5,224 nucleotides of DNA from Bacteroidales bacterium (lineage in GTDB: Bacteria > Bacteroidota > Bacteroidia > Bacteroidales > ML635J-15): the NCBI GenBank assembly GCA_017997855.1, contig JAGOEF010000144.1, forward strand, positions 1 to 5,224, in the 5' to 3' direction. Both the position numbers and the translations under genes were made by a program. The notes under the pieces were generated by a model. That model was not told the origin of the DNA. It searched no databases and saw only the letters and a list, made by a program, of their open reading frames with translations. Below are positions 1 through 5,224 of this stretch, in pieces; position 1 is the first letter of the stretch; each line of letters starts with the position of its first letter.

Positions 1-1
1 T

Positions 2-160
2 CCGTTTATTGTGGTAAGCAACCGTGTGAAATCGGTACAGTCCGGCATTCTGTCCGATGTGGCTCCCACGGTTCTGTTTCTCATGGAATTGCCCATACCT
101 GAAGATATGACGGGCAAGGTGCTGGTCGAGAAATACCAGTGTGGTTGCTGCTGCTGTTAA
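2..160 (+). CDS. gpmI: 2,3-bisphosphoglycerate-independent phosphoglycerate mutase, C-terminal end (partial)
   Basis: Only the last 52 codons are visible; the gene enters from the left edge and ends with TAA at 158-160. The reading frame contains [19 protein letters not shown] followed by [10 protein letters not shown]. This matches the conserved C-terminus of GpmI, where a G-[IV]-L-[AS]-D-[IV]-A-PT-[IVL]-L segment is followed by a P-x-EMTG-x-x-L motif. By family knowledge the enzyme interconverts 3- and 2-phosphoglycerate in glycolysis and gluconeogenesis in the cytosol; it belongs to the alkaline phosphatase superfamily and is metal dependent. The catalytic residues lie upstream and cannot be checked. 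The tail is odd: after VEKYQ it ends CGCCCC, five cysteines in the last six residues, beyond the point where most family members stop. Another alkaline-phosphatase-superfamily member (for example phosphopentomutase) is possible but fits the DVAPT/EDMTG pattern less well. Confidence 0.8.
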   Translation, partial: PFIVVSNRVKSVQSGILSDVAPTVLFLMELPIPEDMTGKVLVEKYQCGCCCC

Positions 161-217
161 CGATTCAATTTGGCAATTAACCCCGTTATGTTAAAAAAAA
201 CATAGCTGCTGCCTGTG

Positions 218-244
218 TTGTATTCAGCGCAGCACATACTTTTG
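218..244 (+). promoter_or_regulatory. Candidate Bacteroidota-type promoter for the glucosaminidase gene
   Basis: TACTTTTG at 237-244 matches the Bacteroidota sigma-70 -7 consensus TAnnTTTG at every defined position. A TTG at 218-220 (within TGTTG) sits 16 bp upstream, in about the place of the -33 element. The transcript would start near 250, leaving a leader of only some 12 bases before the ATG at 263. No Shine-Dalgarno sequence is seen in that leader, which is usual in this phylum. The element lies in the 102-bp gap after gpmI, so the hydrolase gene may have its own promoter rather than rely on read-through. This is a pattern match only. Confidence 0.45.
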
Positions 245-262
245 TTTGCATAGAGTAAGCCA

Positions 263-1186
263 ATGCGTCTTCGAATTTTACATATATTTATTTTGCTTCT
301 GTTTCCTGCGTGGTTGCTTGCGCAGAAAACCACCGAGCAGTATATTGCAGAATTTGGAGAAATGGCTGTTGCCGAGATGAAGCGTTCGGGAGTTCCTGCA
401 AGTATTACGCTGGCGCAGGGAATTCTGGAGTCGGGGAGTGGCAATTCGCGCCTTGCCACCGAAGGCAACAACCATTTTGGGATAAAGTGTCATGGATGGA
501 CCGGTGGTAAAATATATGCCGACGATGATGCCAAAAACGAATGCTTTCGCAAATATGGCAGTGCAGCCGAATCGTTTCGCGACCATTCCGATTTTCTCAA
601 AAGCAATAGCCGCTATAATTTTTTATTTGAAATCGAAATTACCGATTACAAGGAATGGGCACGTGGCCTGAAAAAAGCCGGTTATGCCACATCGCCGACT
701 TATGCTGAGGCATTAATCAAGCTTATCGAAAAGTACGAATTGAACAATTACGATAAAGGCATTGTTCCCGACAAAAAACCAAGAAAAAATCCGCGCCGCG
801 AAAATATCGACGACAGCTTTACGCTGAATCCCTATGGCCGCGATATTTTCTACAACAACAATACGCCCTATGTAATTGCGAAAAGCGGTGATAATATTGA
901 TGGCATTTGTAATGAATTCGATATGATGCCCTGGCAGGTGCGCAAATATAATGACCTCGAAAAGTCTGACACGCTGGCTGAAGGTAGTTACATCTACTTG
1001 AAGCCTAAGCGAAACAAGGCAGAAAAGGGCAAGGAAACCCATACGGTGCAACAGGGCGAAACAATGAAAGACATTTCGGAACAATATGCCGTGAAACTGA
1101 ACAAACTATACCGTAAAAACAAAATGGAGCCCGGCACAGAACCTAAGACTGGTGTTGTAATTAACTTGAGGAAAACTAAAAAATAG
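263..1186 (+). CDS. Secreted GH73 N-acetylglucosaminidase with two C-terminal LysM-like modules
   Basis: This 307-residue protein is a predicted peptidoglycan hydrolase cutting the glycan strand. Residues 1-20 form a signal peptide (basic MRLR, hydrophobic core, cleavage likely after LLA before Q21). Residues about 24-165 are a GH73/FlgJ-like glucosaminidase domain. It holds AQGILESGSGNS, where E56 is the expected catalytic acid, then NNHFGIKCH, ECFRKYGS, FRDHSDFL and KKAGYATSPTYAEALIKLIEKY. A second acidic residue is probably among D87-D89 or E93, but I cannot assign it. A basic linker (about 166-185) leads to a divergent LysM-like segment (about 202-248, YVIAKSGDNIDGICNEFD) and a clearer LysM (about 259-303, HTVQQGETMKDISEQYAVKL), which should bind glycan. 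C76 and C94 flank the substrate lobe and could form a disulfide. The ATG at 263 is chosen because it begins the signal peptide. The stop is 8 bp from the convergent peptidase stop. The domain order is typical of Bacteroidota. Confidence 0.92.
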   Translation: MRLRILHIFILLLFPAWLLAQKTTEQYIAEFGEMAVAEMKRSGVPASITLAQGILESGSGNSRLATEGNNHFGIKCHGWTGGKIYADDDAKNECFRKYGSAAESFRDHSDFLKSNSRYNFLFEIEITDYKEWARGLKKAGYATSPTYAEALIKLIEKYELNNYDKGIVPDKKPRKNPRRENIDDSFTLNPYGRDIFYNNNTPYVIAKSGDNIDGICNEFDMMPWQVRKYNDLEKSDTLAEGSYIYLKPKRNKAEKGKETHTVQQGETMKDISEQYAVKLNKLYRKNKMEPGTEPKTGVVINLRKTKK

Positions 1187-1200
1187 GTTGTAGTCTATTT
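1181..1200. terminator. Weak AT-rich inverted repeat between convergent genes
   Basis: AAATAG (1181-1186) and CTATTT (1195-1200) are perfect inverted repeats around an 8-base loop, and G1187/T1194 could add a wobble pair. The left arm contains the TAG stop of the glucosaminidase; the right arm contains the TAG stop of the peptidase on the other strand. The repeat sits at the only place where the two convergent transcripts could end cleanly, and it is followed by T-rich sequence on the + strand. The stem is short and almost all A/T, so termination would be weak. It may simply reflect two TAG stops next to lysine-rich C-termini. Confidence 0.3.
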
Positions 1201-3300
1201 ATTGTTCTTGTCAATCAAAAAAGCATAATCCATGGCAATTTCACGGAAACGCTCGAAGCGACCCGAGGCTCCACCGTGACCGGTGTCCATGTTGGTGTAA
1301 AGGAGAAGCAGGTTTTTATCGGTTTTATAGTCGCGTAATTTTGCAACCCATTTGGCCGGTTCCCAGTATTGCACCTGACTGTCGTGCAAACCGGTGGTTA
1401 CCAGCATTGCAGGGTAGTCTTTGTTGGCAACATTATCGTAGGGTGAGTAGGATAGCATATATTCGTAAAACACTTTATCGTTTGGGTTTCCCCATTCGTC
1501 GTATTCACCTGTGGTAAGCGGAATGCTTTCATCGAGCATGGTGGTAACCACATCAACAAACGGAACGGCTGCAATAACCGCTTTAAAAAGCTCCGGACGC
1601 ATATTAACCACGGCACCCATGAGCAAACCTCCGGCACTGCCTCCCATGGCAAACAAATGGTCGGGAGAGGTATAGCCCGTTTCAATCAGATATTCGGCGC
1701 AGGCGATAAAATCGGTAAACGTATTTTTCTTATTCAGGAGTTTTCCGTCTTCATACCATTCACGACCATAAATCTGGCCACCCCGGATATGGGCAATGGC
1801 AAATACAAATCCGCGATCGAGTAAACTCAGCCGGCTTTGTGAAAACACCGGGTCGATGGTGTAGCCATACGAGCCGTAGCCATAAAGCAATGTAGGGTTG
1901 CTTCCGTTCAGGGTCAGTCCTTTTCGGAATACCAAACTCATGGGAATTTTCTTCCCGTCGCTTGCTGTGGCATAAATCCGGCGTGTTATGTAATTGCTTT
2001 TATCGAAATCGCCGGGAACTTCCTGCTCTTTTAGCAGTGTTTGCTGACCGGTATTCATATCGACGTCGATGACCGAAGTGGGTGTTGCCAGAGAACTGTA
2101 GGCAAAGCGAAGGATATGTGTATCGAAAAGTTCGTTGTCGCCGGTATAAGCGTCGTAAGCTTCCTCATTAACCGATACATAAAAGCCTTTCAGGCTGGCC
2201 CGATTGATTACCCGCAAATGATTGAGTCCATCGAAACGCTCGGTTACCACGAGATAGTCCTTAAAAACTTCGATATTCTCGATGAAAACATTGTTGCGGT
2301 GAGGTAATACTTCGAGCCATGAGGCTGATTCGGTTTTTTCGTAGCCAGTTTTCATTACCCTGAAGTTGCGGGCATCAAGGTTTGTGAGTACGTAGAATCC
2401 GTCTCCGGCATCTTCGATGCTGTATTCTAAATTTTTACGCCTCGGCTCGAATACCCGGAATTCCGACAGGGGTTTTTCGGCATCTATATACCGTGCTTCG
2501 GTTGACAGGGTGCTGTAGGAATGAATCACAATAAACCGGTCTGATTTGGTTTTATACACCGAAACACCAAAGGTTTCGTCGGTTTCGGTAAAAACATTGC
2601 TGTCATAATTGGCTGACTGCCCTAACTGATATCGTTTGACCTGGTACGACCGCAGGGTTTCAGGGTCTTTTACCGTGTAGAATATCGTTTTGTTATGGTT
2701 GGCCCATACAATTTCACCATCCGTATTTTTAATACAATCCTCAGATAAAATCCCTGTTGCGAGGTTTTTAAAATGGATGGAATATTGTCTCCGGCTTATG
2801 GTATCGGTTGAATAGGCAAGGATTGTATTATCGGGGCTTACCGAAAAACCCCCAATATCAAAATAACTGTGCCCTTTGGCCATTTCGTTACCATCAAGCA
2901 GAATCTCTTCGGCGGCACCAGCATCTTTTTTACGACAATACACCGGGTATTCACCACCTTTAACGTAGCGTGTATAATACAGGTATCCGTTGTCGGTGTA
3001 TGGAACTGAAACATCTTCCTGTACCACCCGTGAAACCATCTCGTCGAAAAGCTCCATCTGAAGAGGAATGGTGTGAGCCATCATGGTTTTTAGGTATTCA
3101 TTTTCTGCTTCGAGATAGGCCGTTACGGCAGGATTATCACGGTCGTTGAGCCAGAAATAATTGTCGGTACGTGTATCACCGTGTATCGACAACAGTTTTG
3201 GAATTTTAGTAGCTTTTGGGGTCTCTGTCATATTCTTCTGTTCCATATCGCAGGAAATTAACAAGGTTAAGGCAATCAACAATGGAATTGCAGGTTTCAT
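1195..3300 (-). CDS. ptrB: Oligopeptidase B-type S9A prolyl oligopeptidase family serine peptidase, predicted lipoprotein
   Basis: This 701-residue enzyme should cleave short peptides after Arg or Lys. Residues about 30-445 form the N-terminal segment and beta-propeller that limits substrate size (KIPKLLSIHGDTRTDNYFWL is the family opening). Residues about 446-698 are the alpha/beta-hydrolase domain. The triad is visible: S555 in GGSAGG, D640 in TTGLHDSQVQYWEP and H675 in DTGHGGASGRF, each 23 residues past the positions I recall for enterobacterial oligopeptidase B (532, 617, 652). PFVDVVTTMLDESIPLTTGE is an oligopeptidase B signature, separating it from true prolyl oligopeptidases. By the same offset, P1 residues Glu576 and Glu578 correspond to E599 and D601, and P2 residues Asp460 and Asp462 to D483 and V485. 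Unlike the cytosolic enterobacterial enzymes, it begins with a lipoprotein signal ending LLIS-C17. The ATG at 3300-3298 is chosen because it gives this signal; Met24 is an alternative start. No Shine-Dalgarno is seen. Confidence 0.93.
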   Translation of the reverse strand: MKPAIPLLIALTLLISCDMEQKNMTETPKATKIPKLLSIHGDTRTDNYFWLNDRDNPAVTAYLEAENEYLKTMMAHTIPLQMELFDEMVSRVVQEDVSVPYTDNGYLYYTRYVKGGEYPVYCRKKDAGAAEEILLDGNEMAKGHSYFDIGGFSVSPDNTILAYSTDTISRRQYSIHFKNLATGILSEDCIKNTDGEIVWANHNKTIFYTVKDPETLRSYQVKRYQLGQSANYDSNVFTETDETFGVSVYKTKSDRFIVIHSYSTLSTEARYIDAEKPLSEFRVFEPRRKNLEYSIEDAGDGFYVLTNLDARNFRVMKTGYEKTESASWLEVLPHRNNVFIENIEVFKDYLVVTERFDGLNHLRVINRASLKGFYVSVNEEAYDAYTGDNELFDTHILRFAYSSLATPTSVIDVDMNTGQQTLLKEQEVPGDFDKSNYITRRIYATASDGKKIPMSLVFRKGLTLNGSNPTLLYGYGSYGYTIDPVFSQSRLSLLDRGFVFAIAHIRGGQIYGREWYEDGKLLNKKNTFTDFIACAEYLIETGYTSPDHLFAMGGSAGGLLMGAVVNMRPELFKAVIAAVPFVDVVTTMLDESIPLTTGEYDEWGNPNDKVFYEYMLSYSPYDNVANKDYPAMLVTTGLHDSQVQYWEPAKWVAKLRDYKTDKNLLLLYTNMDTGHGGASGRFERFREIAMDYAFLIDKNNK
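3250..3300 (-). other. Lipoprotein signal peptide and lipobox of the S9A peptidase
   Basis: The first 17 codons encode a Lys2 start, a hydrophobic stretch (residues 3-15) and LLISC. This fits the lipobox pattern [LVI]-[ASTVI]-[GAS]-C, with lipidated Cys17 encoded at 3252-3250. The mature protein would begin CDMEQKNM. I do not see a canonical Bacteroidota lipoprotein export signal (such as K followed by two acidic residues) right after the cysteine. Export to the periplasmic face is therefore better supported than surface display. Confidence 0.75.
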
Positions 3301-3358
3301 CGATCAACTGATAAAGAGCCTAAAGTTAGTTTATTTGAGGAATTAATTTCACGTATAC

Positions 3359-3388
3359 AAAAAAAAAGCCGCACGATGGCGGCTTTTT
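3359..3388. terminator. Strong bidirectional intrinsic terminator
   Basis: GCCGC (3368-3372) pairs with GCGGC (3379-3383) around a 6-base loop. The flanking A tract (3359-3367) and T tract (3384-3388) extend the stem to at least ten pairs. On the - strand the GC stem is followed by nine T residues, making a classic Rho-independent terminator 19 bases beyond the TAA of the T9SS cargo gene. On the + strand five T residues follow, so it could also stop transcription arriving from the left. It separates the cargo gene from the peptidase gene, which argues against one shared transcript. Confidence 0.9.
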
Positions 3389-3406
3389 AAATGATTTTTT
3401 TACAGC

Positions 3407-3628
3407 TTATTTAGCAATGTTGATTTTTTGAGTAGTAACATTGTTACCATTCACAACGCGAACAATGTAGGTTCCGTTAGCAAAAGTACTCATGTCGATA
3501 ACATTGTTAACCGAAGCATTGTTGATGCTGGCAACAGTTTGTCCCATAATATTCAAAACCTGAACACTGGCGCCTTCAACATTGTTGATGTTAACAAGTC
3601 CGGTGCTGGGGTTCGGGTAAATGCTAAT
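3407..3628 (-). other. Type IX secretion C-terminal sorting domain (type A)
   Basis: The last 73 residues of the cargo protein begin ISIYPNPSTGLVNINN and continue with VQVLNIMGQTV, an NGTYIVRVV segment and a final KINIAK. The YPNPSTG box, the G-x-Y-x-V-x-V strand and the short basic C-terminus are hallmarks of the Por_Secre_tail/TIGR04183 domain. The T9SS recognises this domain and the sortase PorU usually removes it. It implies that the genome encodes a T9SS, although no T9SS machinery genes lie in this window. Confidence 0.93.
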
Positions 3629-5224
3629 AACTCCGGCTTCGGTAGTGGGAACCGAAATGAGGTCAGCATCGGGGGTAATAGCCCTGATTCCGAGACCACC
3701 ACGGGTCCAGTTTCCGAAAGCCCTCCAGCTAAGCGCGGTGCTTCCGCTAAGCATGTACCACAGACAGCTGTATGCACTTACAGTAACTCTGGGATCATAA
3801 CCAATCCAGATGTCGTTGTCTTCGCCACCATAATAGAACTCAATTGCCAAAAGAATTTCTTTTGCATCTTCGCCGTTAAGGGTTACCATAACGGGGTCGG
3901 TGAAACTCAGGTTAACCCAAGAACCCAATACATTTTCTTCGATGTCGTAGAGAGCCGTTGTTGAAATGTCTTCCCAGGTTTGTTCATCGGAGTTATATTG
4001 CATGGCATGGCCAATGATTGCAGTACCGGGAGTGGTATTTTCGTTAATAAATACCTGCATGTTAATGATTTCGGTATCATACAGGAACATATAGGTTGTA
4101 CCCATCATTTCGCCATCAGCACCACCATCGAGCCATGTCGAAGGACTGGTGTAGGAAGTCATATTGTCCAGGTCGCGAGCAAAAACGGTATCGGAAACGT
4201 AGAAATAAGTAGTGTCAACATTATCATCAATATTGAAATCTTCAACACCATCAGCATATACTTCGTAAGCCACGGTGTAGCGTCCGGAAGTAAATCCATC
4301 AGGTAATGCAAATTCAACTTCGATAAGGTCAAGGGTATCAACCATACCGGTTGTGTAGTTAACTGTGCTTGTTACTTGTTCTTCGTAAATTACAACGTCT
4401 GTCGGATCCAGAACCGAAACTTTGAAAATAGGAGCCACGGCATTCATACCTTTGTTTTCAACCATACCGTTGAACAACATAATGGCAAAATCGCTGGCGA
4501 ATTGTTCGTTAGGAATCATTCCAAAGTGTGAGCTGTAGTGGAAGTAACCTTCCTGACCAGCCACAGTATAGTCGATATACTGGAAGAAATTCATCACAGC
4601 ACCAACGAGTTTCAGGTCGTTCTGGGGATTTTCAACAATGGCAATGTCGTCGAGTTCCCATCCGTAACCATAACCACCGATAGCAGCGGTAGTGGTTTGC
4701 CAACGGAAACGAATTGATACGTTGGGTTGGTTGGCAATGTATTCACCTACGAATTTTTCGAACAGCATATCGCCATAGGAGTTTCCTTCAACGTTTTCGT
4801 TAATTTCAACTGCAGTCCAGGTTGTACCTCCGTCAGTTGAGAAATCGATGTAGGAATAAGCAGCATTCAGGGCTTTGTAGTTCTGGTAGAACGACAGTTT
4901 AGGAGCCATAACACCGGTAAGATCAAGTCCGTCGAACTGAATCCAGGTGTTGCAGATTTGCGGAGTGTTGCCACCCACGCCCAGCAGGTCAGAAATACCA
5001 TCGACACCGGCAAACATTGCTCCCGATTCTGAATAATCGTGAACATAGCGCCATGCCATGTAAATCCATAGTGGCGGAACGGGAACGGTACCACCCTGAT
5101 AGTTGGCAGAAGTGAACCCGTAGTTCGGGGTTGTGTCAGCCACAAACCATTCCTTGGTTCCCTGATCGTGACCCATTGTCCATACTGCAGGGGATTCTTC
5201 AAAACTTACCGACCAGATAACGTC
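3407..5224 (-). CDS. Large secreted protein with adhesin-like beta-sandwich and T9SS type A sorting domain (5' end outside window)
   Basis: 605 residues are visible and the frame stays open to the right edge, so the Met at 5176 is internal, not the start. The first 16 visible residues, DVIWSVSFEESPAVWT, continue the same fold. Visible residues about 1-197 look like a cleaved-adhesin/MAM-type jelly-roll, with WIQFDGLDLTG, YIDFSTDGGTTWTAVEIN, SIRFRWQTT and YGWELDDIAIVE. Residues about 203-346 resemble an Ig-like CARDB-type module (NDLKLVGAV, ENKGMNAVAPIFKVSVLDP, GRYTVAYEVYADG, DDNVDTTYFYVSD). Residues about 347-520 are a further beta-rich region I cannot name. Residues 533-605 are the T9SS sorting tail. 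The protein should cross the inner membrane by Sec (signal peptide not visible), pass the outer membrane by T9SS and be released or attached to the surface after tail removal. The activity is unknown; a catalytic domain could lie upstream, since such beta modules often follow peptidases or hydrolases. A strong terminator follows. Confidence 0.88.
   Translation of the reverse strand, partial: DVIWSVSFEESPAVWTMGHDQGTKEWFVADTTPNYGFTSANYQGGTVPVPPLWIYMAWRYVHDYSESGAMFAGVDGISDLLGVGGNTPQICNTWIQFDGLDLTGVMAPKLSFYQNYKALNAAYSYIDFSTDGGTTWTAVEINENVEGNSYGDMLFEKFVGEYIANQPNVSIRFRWQTTTAAIGGYGYGWELDDIAIVENPQNDLKLVGAVMNFFQYIDYTVAGQEGYFHYSSHFGMIPNEQFASDFAIMLFNGMVENKGMNAVAPIFKVSVLDPTDVVIYEEQVTSTVNYTTGMVDTLDLIEVEFALPDGFTSGRYTVAYEVYADGVEDFNIDDNVDTTYFYVSDTVFARDLDNMTSYTSPSTWLDGGADGEMMGTTYMFLYDTEIINMQVFINENTTPGTAIIGHAMQYNSDEQTWEDISTTALYDIEENVLGSWVNLSFTDPVMVTLNGEDAKEILLAIEFYYGGEDNDIWIGYDPRVTVSAYSCLWYMLSGSTALSWRAFGNWTRGGLGIRAITPDADLISVPTTEAGVISIYPNPSTGLVNINNVEGASVQVLNIMGQTVASINNASVNNVIDMSTFANGTYIVRVVNGNNVTTQKINIAK

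Noticed and set aside
187..204. TATGTT-AAAAAA-AACATA inverted repeat between gpmI and the glucosaminidase gene
   Set aside because: The six-pair AT-only stem has no T tract after it on either strand. It is too weak to call a terminator and has no known operator match.
207..234. TGCTGC/GCAGCA arms that might form a gpmI terminator hairpin
   Set aside because: Six pairs around a 16-base loop, overlapping the candidate promoter and lacking a proper T run. It is likely chance.
1398..1685. A 95-codon open frame on the - strand within the peptidase gene
   Set aside because: It is out of frame with the peptidase, which keeps all its catalytic motifs here, so this is a frame shadow and not evidence of a frameshift.
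3321..3328. TAACTTTA on the - strand as a -7 element for the peptidase gene
   Set aside because: It differs from TAnnTTTG at the last base, and the nearest upstream TTG is 29 bp away, too far for a normal -33 element. The promoter of this gene is therefore not assigned.
3428..3964. A 178-codon open frame on the + strand inside the T9SS cargo gene
   Set aside because: It is antisense to a well-supported coding region. The translation is Asn/Ser/Val-rich with no recognisable domain, and I see no promoter for it. It is best explained as a shadow.
1..5224. Mobile elements, CRISPR repeats, tRNA or rRNA genes, phage or defence genes
   Set aside because: Reading both strands, I found no direct-repeat arrays, transposase or integrase motifs, or tRNA-like folds. 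All stretches longer than about 110 bp are covered by the four coding regions.

Overview
The window looks like chromosomal DNA from a member of the Bacteroidota, probably order Bacteroidales or a close relative. Four things suggest this: a type IX secretion (T9SS) C-terminal sorting domain, a secreted GH73 glucosaminidase with two divergent C-terminal LysM modules of a kind common in this phylum, a TAnnTTTG-type promoter element in front of one gene, and no clear Shine-Dalgarno sequences. Base composition looks moderate and even, and I see no mobile element, CRISPR array, tRNA or rRNA.

Layout, left to right. Positions 2-160 (+) hold the last 52 codons of what looks like cofactor-independent phosphoglycerate mutase (gpmI), with an unusual cysteine-rich tail. 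A gap of about 100 bp carries a good candidate promoter. Positions 263-1186 (+) encode an exported peptidoglycan hydrolase with a signal peptide, a GH73 domain and two LysM-like modules. Only 8 bp away, in convergent orientation, lies 1195-3300 (-), a complete oligopeptidase B-type S9A serine peptidase with a lipoprotein signal. A strong bidirectional hairpin (3359-3388) separates it from 3407-5224 (-), a large secreted protein with an adhesin-like beta-sandwich domain, middle domains resembling cell-surface modules, and a T9SS type A sorting tail. The N-terminus of this last gene lies beyond the right edge.

Three of the four genes encode exported proteins: a wall hydrolase, a lipid-anchored peptidase and a T9SS cargo. 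They do not form one operon. The two left genes run rightward and the two right genes run leftward, and the hairpin separates the last two. I see no convincing new multi-gene system. The most useful observations concern detail: the Cys tail on GpmI, a predicted lipoprotein location for a normally cytosolic peptidase, a changed P2 pocket in that peptidase, and the stop codons of two convergent genes embedded in one inverted repeat.
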